The notes under the pieces are model-generated. The model saw nothing but the letters and a program-made list of their open reading frames with translations. It searched no databases and was not told the origin of the DNA. Of a DNA stretch of 64,000 nucleotides, positions 8,339 through 16,751 are shown one piece after another. The DNA comes from Enterobacteriaceae bacterium (GTDB taxonomy: Bacteria > Pseudomonadota > Gammaproteobacteria > Enterobacterales > Enterobacteriaceae). The translations under genes and the position numbers were made by a program. Each line of letters starts with the position of its first letter. Position 1 is the stretch's first letter. The DNA is taken from NCBI GenBank assembly GCA_902363335.1, contig CABIZV010000008.1:218083-282082 (forward strand), read 5' to 3'.

Positions 8339-9628
8339 ATGGACTTAACGCTAATTATTTTTGTGGTCACGTTCGTGGTGTTAATGGCGGTGGGGATGCC
8401 GGTGGCGTATGCCGTTGGCCTGACCGCCGTAGTCGTCACGGCTTTCGCCGATTTTTCATTAGATGGGCTTATCATCACCATCTTCCACAGTACCGATAAC
8501 GTTAACCTGCTGACCATTCCGTTCTTCGTTTTTGCCGGGGCAATTATGGCGGAAGGGGGTATGGCACGAAGGTTGGTCGATTTTGCCGGGCTGTTTGTGG
8601 GCTGGATCCGTGGCGGCCTGTCGCTGGTGAATATTCTGGCCTCGACGCTGTTTGGCGCTATTTCTGGATCGTCGGTGGCGGATACGGCGTCGATCGGATC
8701 GGTGCTGATCCCGGAGATGGAACGTAAAGGTTATCCGCGCTCGTTCGGCGCGGTATTGACTGCCAGCGCCTCGGTGCAGGCGATTCTGGTACCGCCAAGC
8801 CATAACTCGGTGCTGTTTGCCATTGTCGCCAATACCGCAGCGGTCACTATTCCGGCGATGTTCCTGGCCGGGATCATCCCGACGCTGGTGCTGTGCTTTA
8901 CGCTCATCATTATGTGCCTTATAGCCGCGCGCAAAAACAACTACCCAAAGGAAGAGAGCGTCGAACTCAAGCGTAAGCTGAAAATCGCCTCCGACGCCAT
9001 CTGGGGACTTATTACCATCGTCATCATCTCTGGCGGCATTCTCTCCGGCTTCTTCACGCCGACCGAGTCTGGGGCGATTGCCTGCGTGTGGGCGATGTTC
9101 GTTACCTTCTTTGTCTACCGTGAATATAAGTTTAAGGATTTCCCGAAATTGATTCACCGCACCATCAAAACGGTGACCATGGTGATGGTGCTTATTGCCT
9201 TCGCGGCGGCCTTTGGCTCGGTGATGACGCTGGTGGGGCTGCCGCAGGAAATCTCAGCCGCGCTGCTGTCACTGTCGGACAACAAGTACGTCATTTTGTT
9301 GATTATCAACATTATGCTGCTGTTGTTGGGGTGCCTGATGGACATGGCGCCGCTGATCCTTATCCTGACGCCGATCCTGCTACCGGTGGTGGTGCAACTG
9401 GGCATCGATCCGGTGCATTTTGGCATCATCATGATGATGAACTTAGGGATTGGGCTTATCACGCCGCCGGTGGGATCGGTGCTGTTTGTGGCGAGCGCGG
9501 TCAGCGGCGAGAAGATTGAGACTGTGGTGAAGGCGATGGTACCGTTCTACTGCATACTTTTCCTGGTGCTGGTGGTAATCACCTACATCCCGATGATCTC
9601 GCTATGGTTACCGGGCCGCTTCCACTAA
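8339..9628 (+). CDS. TRAP transporter large permease, DctM family
   Basis: The large, ion-coupled permease has 429 residues with about a dozen hydrophobic segments. Family motifs are visible: NLLTIPFFVFAGAIMAEGG, AISGSSVADTASIGSVLIPEM, VPPSHNSVLFAI and LGIGLITPPVGSVLFVA. The start at ATG 8339 has AAGGAGCG nine bases upstream. It is the last gene of the dctPQM operon, and its 3' end almost touches the convergent AraC-family gene (stop codons about 1 bp apart). Confidence 0.93.
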   Translation: MDLTLIIFVVTFVVLMAVGMPVAYAVGLTAVVVTAFADFSLDGLIITIFHSTDNVNLLTIPFFVFAGAIMAEGGMARRLVDFAGLFVGWIRGGLSLVNILASTLFGAISGSSVADTASIGSVLIPEMERKGYPRSFGAVLTASASVQAILVPPSHNSVLFAIVANTAAVTIPAMFLAGIIPTLVLCFTLIIMCLIAARKNNYPKEESVELKRKLKIASDAIWGLITIVIISGGILSGFFTPTESGAIACVWAMFVTFFVYREYKFKDFPKLIHRTIKTVTMVMVLIAFAAAFGSVMTLVGLPQEISAALLSLSDNKYVILLIINIMLLLLGCLMDMAPLILILTPILLPVVVQLGIDPVHFGIIMMMNLGIGLITPPVGSVLFVASAVSGEKIETVVKAMVPFYCILFLVLVVITYIPMISLWLPGRFH

Positions 9629-9629
9629 T

Positions 9630-10487
9630 CTAGCGGCGCGAAGCGTGATTTTTGCGGTATTGTAAGGGGGTCTCACCGATCCCCTTTTTAAATGAACTGA
9701 TAAAGTAGGTCACCTCGGAAAATCCCACCAGAGCGGCAATCTCACTTACCGGTAACACGCTGTGCAACAGTAGTTCACAGGCGCGGCGCAGGCGCAGCGT
9801 ATTGAGATACTCGTGAATGTGCTCCCCGGTTTCAGCGTGGAAGCGCCGTGACAGATAGCTACGTGATTTGCCAAGCTCGTTTGCTAACGCATCAAGGCTG
9901 AATTTCTGTCGGTAATTCTCCTCAATCCAGAACATCACCGGAGTGGCGATACCGCGCGATGACTCGGCCATTTTCTCCTGTTCCGGCGGCAGCATAGCGA
10001 ACAGCGTCATCAGCATGGTGGCGATGCGTTCGGGGCTAAGTCCAGAGGTGGATGCCGTGTTGGCATAAAGGCTGAAAAGATGGTCGATGTGGGGATGAGC
10101 GTCGGCTAAATCGGCGACAAAAGCCGGGCGGCCACGTGCCGAAAGTGCCTGTAAACGGCGCTGATTCTCGGGGAAAAGATGCAAAAGCTTAGCAATAGCG
10201 TGCTGATCGACATGAATAATGGTACGTCGATAGCAGTCCTGCGCTTTTTCATCGACCATAATTTTATGCAGCGTAAACGGCGGAAAGAAAAAGAGCCTAC
10301 CGGGGCGCATGGTGTATTGACGATTATCGACGATGACGACCCCAAAACCCTCTTCTACGTAGAGAATTTCCAGACATTGATGCCAGTGATGGTAGCGTAC
10401 CGTATTAGCAAAAAGACGGCTAAACGACGCGACGGTATCGTTGAGGGTAATCAGCTCCAGATGTTCGGCATTCCAGGATGAAGTCAT
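9630..10487 (-). CDS. AraC-family transcriptional regulator
   Basis: This regulator of about 285 residues has an N-terminal cupin-like effector domain (HWHQCLEILYVEEG, then RPGRLFFFPPFTLHK) and a C-terminal pair of helix-turn-helix motifs (SLDALANELGKSRSYLSRRFHAETG, and VSEIAALVGFSEVTYFISSFKKGIGETP). It sits between two oppositely arranged sugar-related operons and shares a divergent promoter region with the DUF2264 gene, so it is the likely local activator, probably responding to an oligosaccharide or uronate. ATG 10485-10487 is preferred over an upstream TTG; no good ribosome-binding site is seen. Confidence 0.9.
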   Translation of the reverse strand: MTSSWNAEHLELITLNDTVASFSRLFANTVRYHHWHQCLEILYVEEGFGVVIVDNRQYTMRPGRLFFFPPFTLHKIMVDEKAQDCYRRTIIHVDQHAIAKLLHLFPENQRRLQALSARGRPAFVADLADAHPHIDHLFSLYANTASTSGLSPERIATMLMTLFAMLPPEQEKMAESSRGIATPVMFWIEENYRQKFSLDALANELGKSRSYLSRRFHAETGEHIHEYLNTLRLRRACELLLHSVLPVSEIAALVGFSEVTYFISSFKKGIGETPLQYRKNHASRR

Positions 10488-10492
10488 GTGCA

Positions 10493-10508
10493 ATAAATTT
10501 AAATTTAT
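10493..10508. promoter_or_regulatory. AT-rich palindrome next to the AraC-family start codon
   Basis: ATAAATTTAAATTTAT is a perfect 16-bp palindrome ending 6 bases before the araC-type ATG. It could be an operator or a -10-like melting region; no known site is matched. Confidence 0.35.
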
Positions 10509-10579
10509 CCGTCATTAATCTGACTAATAAACCACTGTTTTAAATTTTATCAAGCAGCGGTTCAATCAAAGCTATCAGT

Positions 10580-10595
10580 TGTGACCGGGTTAACA
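10580..10595 (+). promoter_or_regulatory. candidate CRP site upstream of the DUF2264 operon
   Basis: TGTGA-N6-TAACA has one mismatch to the CRP consensus TGTGA-N6-TCACA. It is placed about 70-85 bp upstream of the DUF2264 start, with a possible -10 (TATGCT, about 10618) downstream. Catabolite control would fit a sugar-uptake operon. Confidence 0.45.
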
Positions 10596-10663
10596 TTTCT
10601 CCATCATCGGGATTCTCTATGCTTTAGCCACTTTCGAGGATGGTTAAATTAGAGGCCAGAACA

Positions 10664-12478
10664 GTGACAGAAATATCAAATCTATTGTCATCACGTGAAG
10701 ACGTCATGCAAACGCTGATGACGATGCTGAGCGCTCTCGATAAACAATTTCCCGCAGGCGCTGCGCAGTTCTCGCTGGGTAACACCTGCGCGCACTACAG
10801 CACTTCTATCGCGGAGATGGAGGGCTTATCGAGAGCGCTTTGGGGCTTGTTCCCGCTGATGGCTGGCGGGGCAGATGTGCCGTTTAGCGATAAATATATC
10901 ACCGCGATTAAGCTGGGTACTGACCCGCAAAGCCCGTCTTACTGGGGCGAAACCGGGCCATATGATCAGCGTCTGGTCGAAATGGCCGCCTACGGTCTGG
11001 GGCTGGCGTTAATGCAGCAGCGATTAACCGACCTGTTTAGTGAAACTGAATTGGTTAATCTGCATCGCTGGCTCAACCAAATCACCGACGCGCAGATGCC
11101 GGACAGCAACTGGAACTACTTCGCCATCATCGTTCAGCTCGGCTTTAAACGCGCCGGGCTGCCGTACGACCAGGCGGCGATTGATCGTCGTTTTGCGATG
11201 ATGGAAGCCTACTACCTCGGCGACGGCTGGTACTCCGACGGCCCCGGACGTCCGAAAGATTACTACATCTCAATGGCGTTTCATTTCTACGGCCTGATCT
11301 ATGCCACGCTAAATGCGGACGATGATCCCACTCGCGCCGCCACGCTCCGCGAACGTTCATGCCTATTTGCCAAAGACTTTATCTATCTTAGCGCCGCGGA
11401 CGGCGCATCGGTGCCGTTTGGCCGCAGCCTGACCTACCGTTTTGCGATGGTGGCATTCTGGAGCGGTGTCGCGTTTGCTGAACTCGATGTTTTCTCGCCC
11501 GGCGTGGTCAAAGGCATCATCTTGCGCCACCTGCGCTGGTGGCTCGCGCAGCCTATTTTTGACCGTGATGGGATCTTAACGCTGGGCTTTGCTTACCCGA
11601 ACCTTGCGATGTGCGAAGACTACAACTCACCGGGCTCACCATACTGGGCGCTGAAGGTGTTTCTGATTATGGCGCTGCCTGCCGAACATGCTTTCTGGCA
11701 GGCAGAGGAGCAACCGCTGCCTGAGCTCGCGCCGGTACATGCGATTGTTCCCGCGCAGCAAATTTTGCAGCACAGCGAAAACTCGCAGCACGTGGTGATG
11801 CTCACCTCAGGCCAGCTGGAGCTGAACAACTACGTTAATACCGAAGCTAAGTACACTAAGTTTGCTTACTCAACCCACTTTGGTTTCACCATTGAGCGGG
11901 GGCGCTACGGTATTAAACATGCGGCCTGCGATTCCATGCTGTTGTTGTCAGATAACGACAACTACTGGCGCGGCCGTCGAGAATGCCAAAGCGTGGAAAT
12001 GCTCAATGGCGCGATTTACTCCCGCTGGCTACCGTGGCACGACGTGCAAATTGATACCTGGCTTATCCCGTGCGGTGAGTGGCATGTGCGTGTACATCAT
12101 GTGAGTAGCGCGAGACGTTTGCAAACGGTGGAAGGCGGCTTTGCGGTGATGAAGGCGGATGCGGATGTCACGACGCGGTGCAGCAAGGTGCGGGCTGCTA
12201 ACGGTCAGAGTGTGATAGCAGATTTATCGCCGCAGATCGTGCGTCAGGGCGATAGCGTGGTTACGCCACCGAACAGCAGCGTGATGTTTGCCGAATGTGC
12301 CTCAATCCCGACCCTGATGGGAGAAATATCCCCCGGCGAACACTGGCTATGTTGTGCGGTGACGGCCTGCGCGCAGACTGTTTCAGCGACGCCGCTCGCG
12401 CCGACGCTTGAGATTGAAAATAATACGCTTCACGTTACGAATAATATCAACGGGAAAATTATCTCCCTACATTTATAA
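10664..12478 (+). CDS. DUF2264 domain protein, probable saccharide-acting
   Basis: This cytoplasmic protein of about 604 residues has no signal peptide. The first half looks like the helical, toroid-type DUF2264 domain, with the conserved-looking stretches DSNWNYFAIIVQLGFKRAG and GDGWYSDGPGRPKDYYIS; the second half looks beta-rich. GTG 10664 is chosen over ATG 10640 because AGAGG stands eight bases ahead of the GTG, while the ATG has no spaced site. DUF2264 members usually sit in polysaccharide-use loci, but no activity is settled that I know of. The downstream LacY-like transporter and GH88 hydrolase suggest it acts on an imported oligosaccharide. It starts a three-gene operon. Confidence 0.75.
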   Translation: MTEISNLLSSREDVMQTLMTMLSALDKQFPAGAAQFSLGNTCAHYSTSIAEMEGLSRALWGLFPLMAGGADVPFSDKYITAIKLGTDPQSPSYWGETGPYDQRLVEMAAYGLGLALMQQRLTDLFSETELVNLHRWLNQITDAQMPDSNWNYFAIIVQLGFKRAGLPYDQAAIDRRFAMMEAYYLGDGWYSDGPGRPKDYYISMAFHFYGLIYATLNADDDPTRAATLRERSCLFAKDFIYLSAADGASVPFGRSLTYRFAMVAFWSGVAFAELDVFSPGVVKGIILRHLRWWLAQPIFDRDGILTLGFAYPNLAMCEDYNSPGSPYWALKVFLIMALPAEHAFWQAEEQPLPELAPVHAIVPAQQILQHSENSQHVVMLTSGQLELNNYVNTEAKYTKFAYSTHFGFTIERGRYGIKHAACDSMLLLSDNDNYWRGRRECQSVEMLNGAIYSRWLPWHDVQIDTWLIPCGEWHVRVHHVSSARRLQTVEGGFAVMKADADVTTRCSKVRAANGQSVIADLSPQIVRQGDSVVTPPNSSVMFAECASIPTLMGEISPGEHWLCCAVTACAQTVSATPLAPTLEIENNTLHVTNNINGKIISLHL

Positions 12479-12514
12479 CGCTCCGGATAAAAATAAAAAC
12501 CGGAATACCCTCTG

Positions 12515-12547
12515 ACACGTGCTGAATAATCATTATTCAGCACGTGT
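12515..12547. repeat. 33-nt perfect palindrome between the DUF2264 and MFS genes
   Basis: A 16-nt arm at 12515-12530 (ACACGTGCTGAATAAT) is followed by one central C and its exact reverse complement at 12532-12547. As RNA it makes a long hairpin in the leader of the transporter gene, 27 nt before its ATG. No T-run follows directly, so it may stabilise or process the mRNA, or act as an operator. Confidence 0.8.
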
Positions 12548-12573
12548 AACCTACACATTTTGTCGAGGCTTGT

Positions 12574-13842
12574 ATGGAAAATGTATCGTCTCAAAACAGA
12601 ATAGAATATTACAAAATAAGCTCATTTATATTTTTATACTTTTTCACATGGTCTGCCAGTATCGGCTTATTTGCCATTTGGCTTGGGCAAAAAGCGGAGC
12701 TGAGTGGTGCGGTCATTGGCACCGTATTTGCCGTTAACGGTATATTTTCCGTCATTTTGAAACCGATTTATGGCTATATTCTTGATAAAATCGGCATGAG
12801 TAAATATCTGCTTTATTTTGTGGTGGTGATGTCGGCCTTAATGGCGCCATTCTTTATTTATGTTTACCAGCCGCTACTGCTGTCTCATACGATGTTAGGG
12901 ATTATTATCGGTGCGATTTACCTGAGCTTTGCCTGGTATGCAGGCGTTGCGGCCTGTGAATCTTATGCCGATCGCTATAGCCGCCTTAACAGCATGGAGT
13001 TTGGCCAGATTCGTATGTGGGGTTCGCTGGGGTGGGCGGTAGCATCATCCTTCTCAGGCCTGCTGTTTAATATCTCCCCGGCCTACAACTTTATTCTCGG
13101 TAGCGTAGCATCACTGGTGATGCTGGCGGTGTTGATGAGTCTGAAGGTAGATACTCAGACCGCCAATGCGAGTGCCGTTATTTCCAAAGATAAGATTGTC
13201 CTGAAAGACGTTTTCGACCTGTTGAAAAGCGGCAAATTCTGGGCCTTCTGCCTGTATGTTGCCGGTGTCGCATGGATGATGTTTGTCGCCGAACAGCAGT
13301 TCTCGCGCTATTTCGTCACCTTCTTTAGTGATGTTCACGAAGGCAACACGGTATTTGGTTTACTCGGTACGGTACAGTCGGGCACCGAGTTCGTCATGTA
13401 TATCTTTATGCCGATGTTTGTTAACTATATTGGCGCAAAACGCGGTTTGCTTATTGTTGGCGCATTAGTTGGCGCGCGGCTGGTTATTTCCGGTCTGTGC
13501 GATTCACATCTACTGATTTCAGTGATTAAGCCATTGTACGGACTTGAAATTTGTCTGCTGCTGGTGTCGGTCTTTAAATATATCGCTGAGCATTTCGATA
13601 AACGAGTTAATGCCACAATGTATTTATTAGGTTATCAGGCAATGCTGTACATCGGTAATGTGGTGGTGTCATCACCGGCAGGTTTATTGTATGACCGCAT
13701 TGGCTTTGAAAAAACGTATATGATTATGGGGGCTATCGCTTTGTTCTTTACGCTTGTCTCCGCTTTCACCTTATCCGCTTGTCAACGCCAGAATCATCGT
13801 CAGCCTGCGCTGGATGTGGCTGAAAACGGTATTTCTAAATAA
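12574..13842 (+). CDS. oligosaccharide:H+ symporter, LacY-like MFS
   Basis: This 422-residue inner-membrane protein has about 12 hydrophobic segments. It belongs to the oligosaccharide:H+ symporter group: the segment FGQIRMWGSLGWAVASSFSG aligns with the LacY region around Arg144, and the N-terminal half has LKPIYGYILDKIGMSKYLLY, corresponding to the LacY loop 2-3 motif. The nearest functional types I know are the RhiT/LacY kinds of disaccharide importers. With the downstream GH88 enzyme it probably imports an unsaturated uronate disaccharide. The two genes are 25 bp apart. Confidence 0.85.
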   Translation: MENVSSQNRIEYYKISSFIFLYFFTWSASIGLFAIWLGQKAELSGAVIGTVFAVNGIFSVILKPIYGYILDKIGMSKYLLYFVVVMSALMAPFFIYVYQPLLLSHTMLGIIIGAIYLSFAWYAGVAACESYADRYSRLNSMEFGQIRMWGSLGWAVASSFSGLLFNISPAYNFILGSVASLVMLAVLMSLKVDTQTANASAVISKDKIVLKDVFDLLKSGKFWAFCLYVAGVAWMMFVAEQQFSRYFVTFFSDVHEGNTVFGLLGTVQSGTEFVMYIFMPMFVNYIGAKRGLLIVGALVGARLVISGLCDSHLLISVIKPLYGLEICLLLVSVFKYIAEHFDKRVNATMYLLGYQAMLYIGNVVVSSPAGLLYDRIGFEKTYMIMGAIALFFTLVSAFTLSACQRQNHRQPALDVAENGISK

Positions 13843-13867
13843 GCTCTACTGAATAAAGGATCCGAAA

Positions 13868-15058
13868 ATGTTAAACCATATCGTTGAGGAAAAGTTGCGC
13901 GAATATCCGGGGGCTCCCGTTAATCTTCAAACGTTTAACGATGAACTTTGCTCGGCGCGTAGTCATGTCCTTAAGCTGATTAGCCGTCATTTAACGGATT
14001 TCGGGGATAAATTCCCAGGCGAGGCCGCTGTTAATGGTTATTACCCGTTAACCGAAAACGTCGAGTGGACGACCAGTTTCTGGACCGGGCAGCTGTGGCT
14101 GGCGTGGGAGATGACCGGCGATGATAAATATCGGGCGCTGGCAGAACAGCACGTGCGCTCGTTTGGCCTGCGGATTGCCGGGCGTCATGATACCAACACC
14201 CACGACCTGGGATTTTTATATACGCTCTCTTGTGTTTCCGCGTGGCGTTTAACCGGAAACCGCGAGGCGCGTGGTTTCTCGCTGCAGGCGGCGGAAGCGT
14301 TACTTGAGCGCTTCCATCGGAAAGCGGAAATCATCCAGGCCTGGGGCGTCCTGACCGACCCTGAACAGGCCGGACGGATGATTATCGACTGCACCATGAA
14401 TCTGCCGTTGCTGTACTGGGCGAGCGAGCAAACTGGTGACCCACGCTTTGCTGATGCTGCACGCGCCCACGTCCGTCAATCGGCGAAATATCTGGTGCGT
14501 GACGATGCTTCAACCTATCACACCTACTATATGGATGTGCAGACCGGCGCGCCGCGCTTTGGTAAAACCCAGCAGGGCTATGCCGATGATTCTTGCTGGT
14601 CACGCGGCCAGGCGTGGGGCATTTACGGCTTTATGCTGAGCTTCCTCTATACCGGCGATAAGGAACTGATAAGCCTGTCGAAAAAGCTGGCTAACTATTT
14701 CCTCAATCGTCTGCCGGAAGATGCTGTCTGTCATTGGGATTTGGCGCTGGTCGGCACCGATGCGCTGCGTGACTCATCCTCGGCAGCGATTGCCGTCTGC
14801 GGCCTACTGGAATTGGTGAAGCATTTACCGACGACCGATCCGGATCGTGAACGCTATCAGCAGTGGGCGATGGGCATGATGTCATCGCTGTCTAAACACT
14901 ATCTGATGGGGCTTGATGAGCCGGGTACCGGCGTGCTCAAACACTCGGTTTATCACTTCGCCAGCGATAAAGGCGTGGATGAGTGCTGTAGCTGGGGGGA
15001 TTACTTCTATGTGGAAGCGCTGGTGCGCATGACGCAGAGCTGGAAGCTGTACTGGTAA
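13868..15058 (+). CDS. GH88 unsaturated glucuronyl hydrolase
   Basis: This enzyme hydrolyses the unsaturated uronic acid from the non-reducing end of oligosaccharides released by polysaccharide lyases. It has 396 residues and the alpha6/alpha6-barrel pattern. Asp113 (THDLGF) and Asp174 (IIDCTMNLPLLYWAS) correspond to the catalytic Asp88 and Asp149 of the Bacillus sp. GL1 enzyme, with the same 61-residue spacing. Other family stretches include WTTSFWTGQLWLAWE, CWSRGQAWGIYGF and CCSWGDYFYVEAL. The lack of a signal peptide implies cytoplasmic action on substrate brought in by the preceding symporter. GH88 is preferred over GH105 on motif likeness. Whether the sugar comes from glycosaminoglycans or a plant polymer cannot be told. 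Confidence 0.9.
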   Translation: MLNHIVEEKLREYPGAPVNLQTFNDELCSARSHVLKLISRHLTDFGDKFPGEAAVNGYYPLTENVEWTTSFWTGQLWLAWEMTGDDKYRALAEQHVRSFGLRIAGRHDTNTHDLGFLYTLSCVSAWRLTGNREARGFSLQAAEALLERFHRKAEIIQAWGVLTDPEQAGRMIIDCTMNLPLLYWASEQTGDPRFADAARAHVRQSAKYLVRDDASTYHTYYMDVQTGAPRFGKTQQGYADDSCWSRGQAWGIYGFMLSFLYTGDKELISLSKKLANYFLNRLPEDAVCHWDLALVGTDALRDSSSAAIAVCGLLELVKHLPTTDPDRERYQQWAMGMMSSLSKHYLMGLDEPGTGVLKHSVYHFASDKGVDECCSWGDYFYVEALVRMTQSWKLYW

Positions 15059-15100
15059 TAGATGCTGCCCTCTCCACGGAGAGGGCGAGCCACTGCTGAT

Positions 15101-15541
15101 TTACGCTTTTGGAATACGCAAAGTCTGGCCTGGATAAATTTTATCCGGGCTTGAGAGCATAGGGCGGTTAGCTTCGAAAATTTTGTTATAGAGGTTGGCG
15201 TTGCCGTAGACCGTTTTGGAAATGGCGCTGAGGGTATCGCCGGATTTGACCGTATAGTAGGTCGCTTCATCGTGGGAGTCGGTTGTTGTGATGTTGTTTT
15301 CAACTTCGCTGACGCCAGCGATATTGCCCACCGCAACCTGGATTTTTTCTTTCTCTTCCTGGGTTAGCCCGTCACCTGTCACGCTGGCTTTGCCATCGGT
15401 GATACTCACCTGCACTTTATCGGCACCGGGAATATTCAGTTTCTTAAGGTGCTCAGCGGCTTTGTCGCCTTGCCCGCTGTGGTCAGTCAGACTGTCCCAC
15501 AATTTTTCACCCGCTTCTTTCACAAAATTAAAAATGCCCAT
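15101..15541 (-). CDS. Kbp/YgaU-like BON-LysM protein
   Basis: This protein of about 146 residues starts MGIFNFVKEAGEKLWD, behind a perfect AGGAGG ribosome-binding site. A BON domain (about residues 25-90, DKVQVSITDGKASVTGDGL) is followed by a LysM domain (about 96-145, YTVKSGDTLSAISKTVYGNANLYNKIFEANRPML). It closely resembles E. coli Kbp (YgaU), a cytoplasmic potassium-binding protein of about 149 residues. The locus is not the E. coli ygaU neighbourhood, so it may be a second copy or a relocated kbp. It is convergent with the GH88 gene, with 42 bp between the stops. Confidence 0.88.
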   Translation of the reverse strand: MGIFNFVKEAGEKLWDSLTDHSGQGDKAAEHLKKLNIPGADKVQVSITDGKASVTGDGLTQEEKEKIQVAVGNIAGVSEVENNITTTDSHDEATYYTVKSGDTLSAISKTVYGNANLYNKIFEANRPMLSSPDKIYPGQTLRIPKA

Positions 15542-15598
15542 TTCATTCCTCCTGTTGAACATGAAGACTGAATAAGCATAGCAGGTGGAAGAAAAACA

Positions 15599-15676
15599 GG
15601 CCGGATAAGGCGCTCGCGCCACCATCCGGCAAACTGCGATTAACAGCCTGATGGCGTGACGCTCATCAGGCCTGCG
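15599..15676. repeat. REP/BIME element
   Basis: Two REP units in inverted arrangement (GGCCGGATAAGGCGC...CCATCCGGC and GCCTGATGGCGTG...CATCAGGCCTG) lie between ygiN and the Kbp-like gene. Confidence 0.8.
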
Positions 15677-15680
15677 TTAA

Positions 15681-15995
15681 TCAGACGCCGGGTTCCAGAA
15701 TACGAATAGTCATTTCCAGAACATCGCTTTTCACCGCTTCGCCGTAGGCTTTCATGTGCGGGGTCTGAAGATGGGCTTCAAGATGCGCGATGCTTTCCCA
15801 CTGTTCAATCATCACAATTGAATCAGGGGCGGTTGTCTGGAAACTCACGCCAGCGGCAGCGTCGACCATCGGCGCATAGCCGTGACAACCTTCTTCTTTT
15901 AGTACGGTTGGGATGATTTTAGCGAACTGATCCAGCACCGCCTGACGGTGATGTTGTCCTGGACGAGTACGGATTTCAGCAATAACTGTCAACAT
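15681..15995 (-). CDS. ygiN: YgiN quinol monooxygenase
   Basis: This 104-residue ABM-family dimeric alpha/beta protein matches E. coli YgiN (MLTVIAEIRTRPGQHHRQAVLDQF). YgiN oxidises menadiol to menadione and is thought to form a quinone redox cycle with MdaB, whose gene lies 30 bp upstream on the same strand. The arrangement is as in E. coli, except that parE no longer follows. Confidence 0.95.
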   Translation of the reverse strand: MLTVIAEIRTRPGQHHRQAVLDQFAKIIPTVLKEEGCHGYAPMVDAAAGVSFQTTAPDSIVMIEQWESIAHLEAHLQTPHMKAYGEAVKSDVLEMTIRILEPGV

Positions 15996-16025
15996 GATTA
16001 ACTCCTTCTAATTCCTGCCTACCAG

Positions 16026-16607
16026 TTAACCAAAAATCTTACCAAGATGCTCGCGGTATTCTGCAATGTAGCGTGGAACGTCAGGCATTTTAATCACGTC
16101 GTTGGTGATAAATGTCGGCAGCGCTTCCATTCCGAGGAACTGATTTGCTTTGTGGAACGGCAGATAAACACCATCAACCCCAACACCGTGGAAGAACTGA
16201 TCTTTATCGGTGAAGGCTTCCATCGGTGCGTTCCAGGTCAGGGACAGCATGTAGGTTTTGCCCTGAATCAGTCCGCCAGAACCATATTTTTTGCTGGCAT
16301 CTGAACGGGTACGGCCATCGCTAGCGTACAAAGAACCATGACCTTCGGTGAAAACGTCATCGATATATTTTTTCACGGTCCACGGCGCGCCCATCCACCA
16401 GCCCGGCATCTGCCAGATAACGGTGTCGGCCCACAGGAAGTTTTGTACCTCGGCTTTCACGTCATAATCGCCGTCCGCGCGAACCACTTTAACATCATGC
16501 CCGAGGTCGCGCAGGAAGGTCTCCGCGACTTCAGTCAGGGTGTCGTTCAGTTGACCGTTAGAGTGACCGAATTTTTTTGCGCCGTTGACAATCAGGATGT
16601 TGCTCAT
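16026..16607 (-). CDS. mdaB: NADPH:quinone oxidoreductase MdaB
   Basis: MdaB is a 193-residue FAD-binding flavodoxin-like reductase for quinones, cytoplasmic, involved in oxidative-stress protection. It begins MSNILIVNGAKKFGHSNGQLN and shows the family motif WQMPGWWMGAPWTVKKYIDDVF and the GGLIQGKTYMLSLTWNAP region. It forms a two-gene unit with ygiN and matches E. coli MdaB essentially end to end. Confidence 0.96.
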   Translation of the reverse strand: MSNILIVNGAKKFGHSNGQLNDTLTEVAETFLRDLGHDVKVVRADGDYDVKAEVQNFLWADTVIWQMPGWWMGAPWTVKKYIDDVFTEGHGSLYASDGRTRSDASKKYGSGGLIQGKTYMLSLTWNAPMEAFTDKDQFFHGVGVDGVYLPFHKANQFLGMEALPTFITNDVIKMPDVPRYIAEYREHLGKIFG

Positions 16608-16751
16608 TTTTTATCCTCAGGGAAATACGTTTGTCAGTAATAATACTCGGGTCATTAAAGCGGTTAAATGTACAAAATGTGCAAAGTCTTTTGCGTTTTT
16701 GGCAAAAATAGCGCGAGGATTAGCTATTTCAGCCTCGCTTTCTGACGTTGA

